This document shows positions 54,429-64,000 of a DNA stretch of 64,000 bases, one piece after another. The notes under the pieces are model-generated. The model searched no databases, was not told where the DNA came from, and saw nothing but the letters and a program-made list of their open reading frames with translations. Numbering within the stretch: position 1 is the stretch's first letter; every line of letters starts with the position of its first letter. The position numbers and the translations under genes are program-made. The stretch is from assembly GCA_018806915.1 (NCBI GenBank), contig JAGKQI010000054.1:496001-560000 (forward strand), written 5' to 3'. Source of the stretch: Phytophthora colocasiae (Eukaryota > Oomycota > Peronosporomycetes > Peronosporales > Peronosporaceae).

Positions 54429-56980
54429 ATGGCCAAGCAGAAACGCTCGCCTCGCCGGCGCTTGCCGTGTCCTAGTGTCACACTAGCGAAGGATGATTGG
54501 CTCGGTATGTTGCTTCTATCTCTGCTATAATTTTTACACTTGACACGAGCTTTTCTTCTTCAGACGTGATGGATCAAGAGGGGGTTTGGAATGTGGCTCG
54601 AGTGCTGAGTGTACCGTCTCCGGAAGAGGTGTGTGCTGTGTGTTTCTAGTCGATTTATAGCGGATTGTAAAGCGTGTGGCCATTCTCGGGTGCATTTCAG
54701 GTGGAAATCATGTACGATGGCTGGCCGGAGGAATACGACGAGGTCGTGCGGGTGGACAGCGACCGCGTGGCCCCATTGCACACATTCACGTGGGCTGCCA
54801 AGTGCTGGGTCAAGTATCTTAACTGGCCAATGTGGCCTTCGTTGGTACGCTAACTAGTGGTTTTGCAGTAATTTAGTTGTGTTTTTTTTACGATTGTTCA
54901 CATTTACTGTAGATCACTATTCGGACTCCTGGAACGGAGGAAGGTATTAAGAATCTTGCGACGGAGAATCGTTTGTATGTGGATTTTCTTGACAGTCCTG
55001 ATTTCGAGAAAAGAGACCGGTACGCTACTATAACAATGCGCTGTAGAATTGCTTCTGATATTGCTTATTGGGTCTGTAGGTGTTGGCAAATGAAAAGGCA
55101 AGTGGTGGCATTTGATGAAAATTATGACAAAAATCGAGTGATGACAAACGGAGCTGAGTTCGAGCAAGCTCTGGTATATGTCCTCCGGTCAAACGCGTCC
55201 ATAAAAATGCCAGTGTTTGCCAAAGGTACATTGCCTTTGCAGTACAAGAATGCTACAACAGAGTCGGTTAAGGCGAAACGAGAAGCAACGGGGAGGGAGA
55301 AATGGTATCAAAACTTCGCGACGAACTCGAGACGCCACATGCAGACCCACGTCTACGGGGATGATGCCGCTGAAGACCCAGCCAGTGATGAATCGAAGCA
55401 ACTGCAAAAGGTTGAAAAACGGAGAGCGAAGTTATCCACTCGAAAAACAGAGAAGCAGACAAAAAAACGTTTGACCACTAAAAAGCAGCAGAGCCAAGCC
55501 GTGAAGATTGAGCAAGATTTACTTACAGAGGTTGAAGTTCCCTATGAGCTAGAAGTTTCAGACAGCAGCGATGACCATGATGATAGATCTGAGAATGGGG
55601 ACGTCGAGGTGATAAGCCAGACGATGACAGCGGCCAAACGACCGGACAAGGCAGTAGCTAGACGAAGCGAGCCACCGGCTACCAAATATCTGATTCTGAC
55701 TGCTAGTCCGAAGCGAAGGGTTGGGCATTCATCATCGTTGCCCCCTGGTATCGATTTGGAAGATGAAGAAAAGGGAGTTTTGGAGGAAGTTGAGGAGGAA
55801 CCGGAGCTACAGGAACTAGAAACAAAGTTTTCAACTAGTGGCCATATAGCGAAGCGGACTGGGCGAGAAGAGATGGACATTGATGATACCGCTTCATCAG
55901 AGACCTCAAGACGGAGCAAAAAGCCCTCGAAAAATGTGATTTCTCTTGACCAGCAAATTGAGAAGGTCAAGAAGACTTTACGGGGTTTACATGCTCAGAA
56001 GAAGAAGGAATTAATGAAGGATGAAGCAGTGAAGGAACGACGGAAGAGAGTGAAACCATCGTCCCCAAGTTGTAAGTGCCTGTATACGCTTCACATTTTT
56101 TTACTGATTAGTAATTTATTGTTGCTGCATGCAGCACAAGATATTCATTCACCGAGAAGACACAAAATGTCCCGCGTGCGCCACTCAGATGCATCTGGCC
56201 TATTGCTACTCTCGAGGTCAGATCCAAGGCGTCAAGGTATTGTGGAGCAAATGCCTTGCCAAGTTCATGGGAACTATGAAGCCTAATAATGTGTTCGTGG
56301 TGTATTTATTGCATAAGCAGGAAGATTCATCCAGACTCCAGTGGATGTCAGTTTGCCAACTTCGTTTCTGGCAGTTGAAGAAGATCCTGACGGCCAGGAG
56401 GTGACTGAAGAATTGGCGATAGATGTTCAGAGTGAACCCAAAAAATCTACGCAACCGAGGAAAGAGAAGGCAAAACTCGTTACGGAACAAGAAAGTGTTG
56501 TCGAAGCTGGTCACCTACATGAAGACGGACAAGAGAGTGTTGTCCAAGCCAATCAGCTAAACAAAGACGAAGATCGGGTTGAAGAAAAGTCTGAAGAGAT
56601 ACGCCGACCCTTTTGCATGATGCAATCAGGGGCGAAAGGTAGTTTTCAAGTAGTTTACCTCTGCCAGCATCAAATGTCTGACGTTGTGGTTTTGGCAAAC
56701 AGAGGTCGCTGACGCCGAAAAAGTGAAAACAAGAATTTCAAAGAAGACAGTGATTGGCGTGCCACGGAAGTTCGCTAAGGAAACGCCCTGTGTTTCTGTG
56801 AACCCTGTGGATTCCATGCTGCGTATCGCTCCTCCCCCTCGACTCTCAGACCCCAATGCTGGAAGCTCTAGAGTGGCGCTAACAATTCCGTCGACGGGAA
56901 TTTTTGACTCCAGTGAAGGATTTTCGATGGGGTCGTGGTTCAAACGCACATTGATCGCCAAATACAGAACGGAGACTTGA
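54429..56980 (+). CDS. Tudor/PWWP-like chromatin protein, larger paralogue
   Basis: Eight in-phase exons: 54429-54504, 54564-54628, 54701-54844, 54913-55019, 55080-56071, 56135-56236, 56321-56638 and 56703-56980; 693 aa. An N-terminal Tudor-like barrel (DVMDQEGVWNVARVLSV, VEIMYDGWPEEYDEVVRVD, RVAPLHTFTW) is followed by a PWWP-like domain (AKCWVKYLNWPMWPSL, LYVDFLDSPDF, RCWQMKRQVVAFDENYD). The rest is basic and acidic linker with KKPSKNVISLDQQIEKVKKT, a short coiled coil. The domain pair reads histone marks in other eukaryotes. It is clearly related to the gene at 57866-59013. Exons 6-7 are the least certain. A mariner element lies 92 bp upstream. Confidence 0.75.
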
Positions 56981-57186
56981 GGTTCAATGGCAAACACAAT
57001 CCTGTCGGACTGAGTGCATAATTGTAGTGTGTACGTATATCTACCATACGAAACAAGTAAAAGTGGTCGTGTTTACTTTTTTCTCGTCATGTTATCGGTA
57101 GGGATCGCCGAAAGCTATCCCTTTACACCTTTTCCAGTCAGTTTCAGTACAAATGTCCATTTACACAGTTGCGCCATCCGTTGTTC

Positions 57187-57687
57187 TCACTTCCTCTGCA
57201 GTCTGCTCTTTAAGCCCTCCGTGATCCATCCCAGAATATTCCACGGCTTGTTGTCCACTTCGTATCGAGACCCACCAGACCAATCCTGGTAGAAATCAGG
57301 ATCTTGCTCAGTTGCATGGGCCGGTGGGGTTTCAGTTCCCTCGGTCTTCATCTTTTCCGCAGTAATACGCGTAGACAGCTTAGTCGGTGGGGCAGCTTGA
57401 TCCTTGCGGCGGCTGCCTCCCGCACTTCCTGGTCTTTCTTGTCGGGGAGTTACAATGGTAGGAGCTGTGGTCTTGAACTCCATCGGATCGTCGTCGTTCC
57501 GCGTATTAGCGTCCGTCATGGGCTTTGGCAAGGCTTCTGCTGTAGACTGCGCTTGAGCTTCCGTTGAGATTTTGGCTACAAATTCCGCGTGGGTGCTCAC
57601 AACGCCGTATGAATCTCGGGCAGTGCTTGACGATCTGGAACTTGCCATGCGGATTGATGCGGGAGGTGAAATGGAAGAACCAACCAT
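57187..57687 (-). CDS. small hypothetical protein
   Basis: 166 aa in one exon; the start may be the second Met at 57648 (MASSRSSSTARDSYG). Polar and probably disordered (PTIVTPRQERPGSAGGSRRK) up to a conserved-looking end DPDFYQDWSGGSRYEVDNKP followed by WNILGWITEGLKSRLQRK. No domain recognised. It sits between the two PWWP-like genes, 207 bp from the first gene's stop. Confidence 0.6.
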   Translation of the reverse strand: MVGSSISPPASIRMASSRSSSTARDSYGVVSTHAEFVAKISTEAQAQSTAEALPKPMTDANTRNDDDPMEFKTTAPTIVTPRQERPGSAGGSRRKDQAAPPTKLSTRITAEKMKTEGTETPPAHATEQDPDFYQDWSGGSRYEVDNKPWNILGWITEGLKSRLQRK

Positions 57688-57865
57688 GGAAGAGCTTGTA
57701 TCGGTCAGTACCTCAATTACTGATTAAAAAAACGAGCCAAACCACACATACACAGTCAACACTATGCACGCATGGGAGGCAGAGAGCTACGCACAGGCAC
57801 GAATGCACGCACCCATCCACCCGTACTACAAACTGCCTGTACAGACGGAAGGAAGCAACGTCAAA

Positions 57866-59013
57866 TTAACCTTTAACGCGACGAGGTCGGGTGTTGCGGC
57901 GCGCAGTAGCGACTGGAGCAGCCGCACGCTTGTTCCGGCGGGTTGTCCGAGGAGCAGGAGCTTCCTCTTCTTCATCACCACTTGCTTCCGGCTCATCGAC
58001 TTCCGGTTCTTCCTCCTTCTCTTCGCTTTCATCTAAACCATCACAAATAAAACACAAAACATCGATTGCATGCACCATCACTTTTCTGCTGCTTTGACCC
58101 ATTTGAGACCACATTCCAAGCTCACCTTCTGACTCGTGTTTCGCTGTTTTCTTGGGCGGGCGACCAGGGCCACGCTTGCCGGACTTGCCACCAGGTGATG
58201 AAGAAGTCTTCTTGCCAATCAGCGACGGAATTACCGAGTAGCCGTATAGTTCCTGGTAGCGGTTGCTAAAGTCTCTGTAGAGATGGAACCACTGCTCAGG
58301 GGAACATTCCTTCCTCTTCTCGTCCAATGGCTCTGCCATCTTGCTCGAGTATTCGATCGGGAGTGTTCCCGGTCCAGAGAACAGCAAAGGAGACGTGCCG
58401 GCCTTGGCACGTTGGGTGCCTTCCACGAACTTAGGGAAGTTCTTGCCAATGTTCTTGGACGCACGTTCCTCGAATCCGTCACGGAAAGATGCCACGTTCT
58501 TCTTCTGCATCCAACAGCGGGAGCGTTTGCCCTCATTGAATGAGTCGTAGAACTCGACGTAGAGCTTCGACTCTTCTTCCAGACCATGGGCAGCCACAGC
58601 CGTCGTAGGCGCACGTAGTACCACCTAATAGTATCAGTGGGTGTCAGCACTAAACATACATAAAAAATAATAATAATTACTATTGTATAACGTACGAAGG
58701 CCGGCCACCACGGCCACTTCGTAAGTTTCGCCCAGCACTTTTTGACAATCGTGTACGTGTGGAGCGGAGCCAAACGTTGTGTGGACACACTAACCCACTG
58801 GTTGTAGTCTTCACCCCAGCCGTCGTATTTGATCTCGACCTTGTCATCACCGTTTTCATTTCCTACGTCCACGATTACTCCTGTGTTCCAGATCCCTTCA
58901 TCGTCCAATACGTCTACATAGAGAGACATTGTAAGGATTAAGTGCGTGCAGTTAGGAAGAAGCGGGTACGTACCAACACGCAGGCCGATATCTAGCGGCA
59001 TTTCCTTGACCAT
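57866..59013 (-). CDS. Tudor/PWWP-like chromatin protein, shorter paralogue
   Basis: Four in-phase exons: 59013-58974, 58913-58696, 58624-58126 and 58032-57866; 307 aa. The N-terminal Tudor-like part (DVLDDEGIWNTGVIVDV, VEIKYDGWGEDYNQWVSV, RLAPLHTYTI) and the PWWP-like part (KKCWAKLTKWPWWPAFV, LYVEFYDSFNEGKRSRCW, KNVASFRDGFEERASKN) match its neighbour domain by domain; here the PWWP core PWWP is exact. The C-terminus has an AT-hook-like motif (KRGPGRPPKKT) and a basic tail. DNA and histone binding in the nucleus is the likely role. Intron 3 is 93 bp, in frame, so retention would give a longer isoform. Confidence 0.85.
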
Positions 59014-59195
59014 TTTCCTCCTTCCTTCTGCTTTTTCCCCCTCGGTTTATTTTCCCGCGTATTGATGTGCGATTCAGTGACATTACTAAAACCAAGTCAA
59101 GAAATGCAATGAATTGATTGGACCAAAATAAATAACAGCAACTCATGTAGTTGAGCACGTTTAGTGTCAATTGATCTAGCAGATGTAGATATCGT

Positions 59196-60038
59196 CTACT
59201 TGAGCTCCACAGTGGGGTACCACAGCTTGAGTGTATCAATTAGCTCCTGGAAGCTGTCGTCCACCACCTTGTTGACGAGGATGGAGTCAAACACGCCCGG
59301 CTGCTGTCCGTAGGCAAGCTCCCCAGCAGCATTGTTGACACGCAGCTGGATCTTGTCCTCCGTCTCGGTGGCGCGACCACGTAGACGCTTCTCCAATTCA
59401 TCCATAGATGGCGGTGCGATGAAGAGGTATTTGGCTTCAATACCCGACTTTTTGACCTGCTGCACGCCCTGAATATCAATATCCAGGATGCAGATCTTGC
59501 CCTTCTCCTGCACGTCCTGCACGGCACGCTTGCTAGTGCCGTACACGTTGCCATGCACCTCCGCGTGCTCCAGGAAGAGACCAGCCTCGATCTCCTTGAG
59601 AACCTTGTCCTTGGGGGTGAAATGGTACGCAACACCGTTGACTTCGCCCTCACGCGGGCCGCGAGTCGTGTGGCTCACAGAAAAGCCGAAAGTGTGGGGG
59701 AATTTCTCCAGCAACAGGTTAATGAGCGTTCCCTTACCAACACCCGACGGACCAGCAATCACGATTGGCTGCAGCTCCGTGTGCTGAGGCTTAAAGGCCG
59801 AGAAATGTTCAGCAGCGAATGCCACAACGTCCTGTGGCTTCTCCAGTAGCAACGCCGACATGAATCCGCTCAATAGCGTCTTGATCTCCGGATGCGCCTC
59901 CACATAAGCCGCATGGTCCTTCTTGAGCACTTCCTTGCGTTCGTTCAGTAGAGAAAGCTCCTCGAAAGAGAGCGACTCCAGAGCCTTTGACGTGTCCTGC
60001 TCCGCCCCACTCATCGTCTTCCAGTGTAGCTCAGACAT
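59196..60038 (-). CDS. guanylate kinase with N-terminal RIIa-like docking segment
   Basis: 280 aa, one exon. Residues ~48-82 (HPEIKTLLSGFMSALLLEKPQDVVAFAAEHF) resemble the RII-alpha dimerisation/docking fold found in PKA regulatory subunits and flagellar proteins. Guanylate kinase follows: P-loop GPSGVGKGT at 96-104, the GMP-binding SHTTRGPREGEVNGVAYHF, EHAEVHGNVYGTS, and the lid-side LRGRATETEDKIQLRV. It converts GMP and ATP to GDP and ADP. The extra N-terminus suggests tethering to a scaffold, possibly in the flagellum; that is inference. Four TCCGGAT-type words lie just upstream. Confidence 0.93.
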   Translation of the reverse strand: MSELHWKTMSGAEQDTSKALESLSFEELSLLNERKEVLKKDHAAYVEAHPEIKTLLSGFMSALLLEKPQDVVAFAAEHFSAFKPQHTELQPIVIAGPSGVGKGTLINLLLEKFPHTFGFSVSHTTRGPREGEVNGVAYHFTPKDKVLKEIEAGLFLEHAEVHGNVYGTSKRAVQDVQEKGKICILDIDIQGVQQVKKSGIEAKYLFIAPPSMDELEKRLRGRATETEDKIQLRVNNAAGELAYGQQPGVFDSILVNKVVDDSFQELIDTLKLWYPTVELK

Positions 60039-60049
60039 GTATACTGGTA

Positions 60050-60118
60050 TATCCGGATAACAAAATATCCGGCTATGTGTGTATATTGTTTGTCCGGATG
60101 ATTTCGACTATCCGGATG
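60050..60118 (-). promoter_or_regulatory. cluster of four TATCCGGA-type words upstream of guanylate kinase
   Basis: TATCCGGAT near 60050, ATATCCGG near 60066, GTCCGGATG near 60092 and TATCCGGAT near 60110, all within 70 bp of the start codon. The core TCCGGA is palindromic. It may be a transcription factor site array. Confidence 0.45.
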
Positions 60119-60224
60119 GGTTCAGTAGCTTCAAGTGTATGTTGCAGTAGCGACAGCTCTTTTGACCAGGAAGCAAATGCTTTTGGTACCTACACTTCCA
60201 AACTATCCATACTGCCAACTACAG

Positions 60225-61409
60225 CTACTGCAGAACACTGGTGTTAGCTGATAAATTCACCTCCTCGCCATGTGCAGGTGCGTCGTACTGAGGAGTGCCA
60301 TGCTGCGGCGTGTATTGAGGAGCTGCCGCGCCAAACGCCGGAGCTTGCTGCTGGGCAAACGGTGCAGCTGCAGGAGCAGCAGGGGCGTTAGCATCTGCGG
60401 TAGTGGCCATCTTGGGGTTGAAAATCTTAAACTGAGGTGGTCCACGAGCCGCAACTCCAGCGTTAGGCGGCGCGTTCCCTGGGTATCCACCGCTCGAAGT
60501 ACGTGGGTTATTCGCGTATGCAGACGCATACGGGTTTACACCAGGAGCAGGGGCAGCGGGTGAAGGTGAAGAGATATCTGCTGTGCCAACCTCAGTTGAA
60601 GCAGGCACCGGAGGAGCCATCGTAGCCGGAGGTGGAGCCGTTACCTTAATCTCGCGCTTGTTGCCGAACTTAGCAGTCAGTTCTTCATTGCCAACACTCG
60701 ATCCAAATCCATCAGCTTGAATAGGGCGGTAGTCCTTCGGACGAGCGAATCGGGATGGCCCGCCACGAGGAATTGCACTGTGCGTCGCGGCAGCGTACAA
60801 ATTGTTTTGTGGCGTTTGTTGCTGCGGCATACCCATAGGAGGACCCTGTTGCATCGTCGAGTAGTCTCCACCAAGTGGTGGTGGGGCGATCACAGGTCGT
60901 GGAGCCATCGGATCCACGGATGGAGTAATTCCTGGTGGAAGCATTGACGCTGCTTGAGTTGGATCCTCGTGACGGAACTGCAGGGGAAGCAAATACTGGC
61001 GGATGTTGTCACCCTTAGCCACATCATAGGGCGTACGGCCACCACGGTTGCGTAACGCAGGGTTGGCGCCGTGGTCCACGAGGTACTTGACGGCATCGTA
61101 ACGACTCTGAGCTGCAGCGTAGTGGAGAGGTGAGTTCTGACGAGGGCACATTACGTTCACGTTGACATTACGGGACAGCAGCAGCTCGATGAACTCCACA
61201 CGGCCATAGTACGCCGCTGTATGAATAGGCAGGTTGCCTGCTTCGTTCTTGGCGTTCGGATCGATGTTCAGCTCGTCCAACATGCGGGTGAACTTATCGT
61301 ACAATCCCTGCTCAATTGAAGCATGGAATTCCTGCTCCGGCGTGAGCGTGGGGGCCAGCAGCTCGCCCAAATTCTTCACGTTGAGCTTCTCCGCGAAGTA
61401 TCCAAACAT
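60225..61409 (-). CDS. ankyrin repeat protein with Pro/Ala-rich C-terminus
   Basis: 394 aa. Residues ~30-145 hold three to four ankyrin repeats (NEAGNLPIHTAAYYGRVEFI, NSPLHYAAAQSRYDAVKYL, RGGRTPYDVAKGDNIRQYL). The rest is low complexity, rich in Pro, Ala, Gln and Gly, with a conserved-looking patch RFARPKDYRPIQADGFGSS and QFKIFNPKM near the end. The second resembles patches in COPII coat proteins of the Sec16/Sec31 type, but that is weak. An adaptor role is likely. The last codons may be spliced (GAG|GTGAAT near 60262). Confidence 0.8.
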   Translation of the reverse strand: MFGYFAEKLNVKNLGELLAPTLTPEQEFHASIEQGLYDKFTRMLDELNIDPNAKNEAGNLPIHTAAYYGRVEFIELLLSRNVNVNVMCPRQNSPLHYAAAQSRYDAVKYLVDHGANPALRNRGGRTPYDVAKGDNIRQYLLPLQFRHEDPTQAASMLPPGITPSVDPMAPRPVIAPPPLGGDYSTMQQGPPMGMPQQQTPQNNLYAAATHSAIPRGGPSRFARPKDYRPIQADGFGSSVGNEELTAKFGNKREIKVTAPPPATMAPPVPASTEVGTADISSPSPAAPAPGVNPYASAYANNPRTSSGGYPGNAPPNAGVAARGPPQFKIFNPKMATTADANAPAAPAAAPFAQQQAPAFGAAAPQYTPQHGTPQYDAPAHGEEVNLSANTSVLQ

Positions 61410-61611
61410 CTTTCTATCTTGAAAAGCACAAGGAGATTGACACGCGCTCTAAAAGCGATCTGAGGCTGATGAACACACAGAAGAGCTGCAGAAGGAGGAA
61501 GAAAGAGACCCACCGACTCACCTGAAGACGGAGAGCAGCGGCCGATAACCTTCGCACGTGCGTGGCGTCTTCTGAGCTAAACTGGCCACGTGCACGTGCA
61601 CAGCGGTACTG

Positions 61612-62289
61612 TTGGTACATTGTACCATTGTGTGGACACTAAAATGTATCCATGTTGACATTGTCGCAGGACACCCGAAAATCCAGCGTGGAGTCATCGG
61701 ACGAAGGAAGAAGAAGAATCTCATTCTGGAATTGGACGAAGGAGAAGAAGAAGAGGAAGAAATGATCCCTGTACCCGTTCCTGCTGCTCAGGCAATGCCA
61801 CAGACTGCGGCTGACATCCCACAGCGCTCATATGTACCGCTGAAGGACCCTAAGACAGGTGCGGACACGACCAACGCAGCTTGCGCACGTTGCAACAAGG
61901 GGCTATATGAGAAGGACATCGTCAAGCAGCCGCAATGTGGCCATCTCTTCCATGCGCATTGTATCGACAACCATCTACGCACGGAAATCTACTGCCCAGT
62001 GTGTAGGATGCAGGTGCTTTTCCCGACTGCTGTCTTGCACGATAGTCGAGCGGTTGGTTCTATCTACCCGTCGGCCCAATTGCCTCCACGTGGTGTACCT
62101 GTGGCAACGGCTTTCGTTCCCACAACAGGCACGAACTCCCGTGACTACGCGCCGTGTCGGGAATGCGGGCAAATGTTCTACCGTGATCCGACGAAGGTCC
62201 GCCCTGAGACGAACGGATGGTACCGCTGCGAGCGCTGTGCACAGACCGATATTGTCGACTTCATGCGTGGCAGTTGCGTAGTGCAATGA
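61612..62289 (+). CDS. RING-H2 finger protein, 5' end uncertain
   Basis: The open frame has no ATG before 61761 (MIPVPVPAAQ). An acceptor GTCGCAG ends at 61669, so an upstream exon is likely. The RING-H2 finger reads CARCNKGLYEKDIVKQPQCG-HLFHAHCIDNH...YCPVC, the C3H2C3 pattern of E3 ubiquitin ligases. The C-terminal part has a second Cys set (YAPCRECGQMFYRDP, YRCERCAQTDIV), a zinc-ribbon-like unit. An acidic stretch (LDEGEEEEEE) precedes the RING. It is divergent from the ankyrin gene with about 200 bp between. Confidence 0.8.
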   Translation: MVHCTIVWTLKCIHVDIVAGHPKIQRGVIGRRKKKNLILELDEGEEEEEEMIPVPVPAAQAMPQTAADIPQRSYVPLKDPKTGADTTNAACARCNKGLYEKDIVKQPQCGHLFHAHCIDNHLRTEIYCPVCRMQVLFPTAVLHDSRAVGSIYPSAQLPPRGVPVATAFVPTTGTNSRDYAPCRECGQMFYRDPTKVRPETNGWYRCERCAQTDIVDFMRGSCVVQ

Positions 62290-62601
62290 TCGACTGAGTG
62301 TATGATGCAGTGCAGATCCAGGATCTCTATCGTGCTGGGCTGTTGAGTTTGCAGGAATTTCCTGAAGTCGAAGCCAAAGCTTTTATTTTATATATTCTCT
62401 TGATGCCCAGGTTGTACGTTTAGGTTTTGAACTCAAAAGACTAAAAGAAGAATGGTAGTAGGGCGTGTAGTTCTTCTTCTTGTTGTTGCTTTTTTTTCAG
62501 TATCAATTTTGCATGTGAAATTTGAATTGAGAATGCCAGCCAAATTATTTGGGGTGTTTAAGCAAATGTCCATACAAGCTGACTACAACAGCAGCGCTGC
62601 G

Positions 62602-63468
62602 ATGGCCAAGCACAACCGCGGCGTGGTAAGTAGCAGTGAAAGCCTTGAGAGTATGTTATCTGTTCTGATGCATCGATGGCCAGGTCTTCCACGTGTCGCT
62701 GCTGTACAACCTGTTGCTGAAGCACGAGCAGCGCCGTCCATGGTGGAGTCATATCGAGCCAAAGTTGATTCTTGGAGCATTGCCACTGCAAGACAAAAAT
62801 CATTTAGACCAGGTGAAAAACACTGTTGGATATGTAGATATTGGCGGAGACGGTTTAACCGTGGAATTTGATGCAGCTCGTTCAAACTGAAGACGTCAAG
62901 GCCATTGTGACCATGAATCAGCCAGTCGAGCTGCTTCCAAACTTCCTCTCAACTCCAGTGTCTCCAGGTACGATTCTTCAAACAACCTATCAGTTTTTAG
63001 ATATCATATCCTTACGTATTTTCTTCTAATATGCACTTCCAGCGGAGTGGGAGGGTGTACAAGTTGTGCAGTGTTTTGGCTCAACAGGAGACTTTTCTCC
63101 GCCAACATTGGTCACAATCGAAAGGTACGTCGAAGAAGCTACTGTTTTGCTACGATGGTTTTAGTGCTGACTGTGGCTATGTAAGGTGTGTGGAGTTTAT
63201 TCACGAACAGGTCGACGTGCAGCAACACACAACCTATGTTCACTGCAAAGCTGGACGTGGTCGAAGCACGGTGGTTGTCGTTGCATTCCTGATTCAGTAT
63301 CGCAGCTTGACACTGGACGAGGCCTTCCAGTTCGTGAAAACTAAGCGACCACACGTGAGTCTCCACCCAAAGCAGCGTCAGATCCTGCACGAGTTCAGCG
63401 AGAAGTATTCATCGTCATCTTCAGCCGGACCAACATCGCTTCAAGAAAACGGTAGTCCAAGCAAATAG
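62602..63468 (+). CDS. PTPMT1-like dual-specificity phosphatase
   Basis: Five in-phase exons: 62602-62625, 62684-62812, 62877-62967, 63043-63124 and 63186-63468; 202 aa. PTPMT1 features are WWSHIEPKLILGALPLQ near residue 25, VKAIVTMNQPVEL, and the P-loop VHCKAGRGRST (HCx5R) with DEAFQFVKTKRP following. The family dephosphorylates phosphatidylglycerophosphate in mitochondria for cardiolipin synthesis. The frame is open upstream to 62452 and would add a hydrophobic N-terminus (VVLLLVVAFFSVSIL), but that stretch is AT-rich like a UTR. The tail is Ser-rich. Confidence 0.9.
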
Positions 63469-63532
63469 AGCCGCACGGCTTAAACCTGTCTATACAGAGC
63501 GACTTGTATTTTTGTTGTCAATGCATACAAGT

Positions 63533-64000
63533 TTACACTAATCTAAAGGTATAAATGCCTTCATCGTTGGTAGGTTCTTCCCACTCAAAGCCGAAGCTCT
63601 TGGCCGTGTCGAGAACGTAGTCAATGGAGACGTTGCGCTTCGTGTATGCCAGTAGGAATTCGGATGCAGCCTTACCACCTTCCTCCATACTGCGACGGCC
63701 AGGCTTCAGCAAGTATTTGGCCGTCTCAAATAGCGACACTACGTGCTCCTGCTCATAGATAATGTCGGCACCCAGAACAGTATCGAATTTATCCGTGATC
63801 TGGTCTAAGTCCACACCCCACAGTAACTTCCGGCATTGTACGCGGTCCTCCACCCGATTCAGCTTGCAGTTAGCCATCAATAGCTCAATCGTGTCATCAT
63901 CTCCATCCGTGATCACTACCTGCTTGTCCGTAAGATACGAGGCCAAGATACCGATAAGGCCCAGACCGCTGCCCAGCTCAATGATGGACTTCCCAACGAA
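63533..64000 (-). CDS. methyltransferase (Methyltransf_16 type), partial
   Basis: 156 codons, open at the window edge, so the N-terminus is missing. Motif I is IIELGSGLGLIG at the edge; then VVITDGDDDTIELLMANC (acidic loop binding SAM), FDTVLGADIIYEQEHVVSL (post-II, D-x-x-Y/E) and a C-terminal FGFEWEEP...YTFRLV. This is the family of METTL21/EEF2KMT-type protein lysine methyltransferases; the substrate cannot be told. Confidence 0.85.
   Translation of the reverse strand, partial: FVGKSIIELGSGLGLIGILASYLTDKQVVITDGDDDTIELLMANCKLNRVEDRVQCRKLLWGVDLDQITDKFDTVLGADIIYEQEHVVSLFETAKYLLKPGRRSMEEGGKAASEFLLAYTKRNVSIDYVLDTAKSFGFEWEEPTNDEGIYTFRLV

Overview
This is a eukaryotic nuclear window, most likely from an oomycete of the Phytophthora type. 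The evidence is genes with short introns (about 45-100 bp, GT...AG), very close gene spacing, a GH81 beta-1,3-glucanase, families of multi-membrane and LRR_RI-like genes, and a near-perfect match to the oomycete Inr+FPR core promoter inside an LTR (48786-48802). Exon models were built by hand from splice sites and checked for phase. No tRNA, rRNA or CRISPR array was seen.

Layout. 1-2094: 3' end of an unknown + strand gene, overlapping tail to tail with a GSK3-type kinase. 2852-7850: a complete-looking 5.0-kb hAT element (8-bp target duplication) with a decayed transposase and a decayed coiled-coil ORF. 7990-14981: intact GH81 endoglucanase, convergent with a 1556-aa DEAH RNA helicase. 15.2-22.2 kb: a graveyard of transposon and retroelement fragments (GIY-YIG-like fragment, transposase HTH, LTR-like tract, MULE). 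22251-31148: a compact cluster of three paralogous multi-membrane genes (here TM-A, TM-B, TM-C) with an LRR gene between two of them and a 1.16-kb Harbinger element in one LRR-gene intron. 31185-38085: a 1410-aa coiled-coil gene, a GIY-YIG/T5orf172-like ORF, and a truncated duplicate of the coiled-coil gene's 5' end. 38107-42988: a 4.9-kb element with an apparently intact 8-exon piggyBac-type transposase. 43-48 kb: two small acidic-protein genes and a small membrane-anchored protein. 47605-54336: two identical 1004-bp copies, one holding a Gypsy retrotransposon inserted in a Tc1/mariner element and the other with the empty site. 54429-64000: a compact housekeeping block with two paralogous PWWP-like genes, a small hypothetical gene, a guanylate kinase with a docking-like N-terminus, an ankyrin protein, a RING protein, a PTPMT1-like phosphatase and a truncated methyltransferase.

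By region, 1-2 kb, 8-15 kb and 54-64 kb are conserved host genes. The middle is transposon-rich accessory sequence. The most unusual items are the TM/LRR/TM cluster, the piggyBac-type element with 7-bp rather than TTAA flanking repeats and clustered ACATGTTG palindromes, and the retrotransposon-bearing exact repeat, which may be a joined pair of haplotypes.
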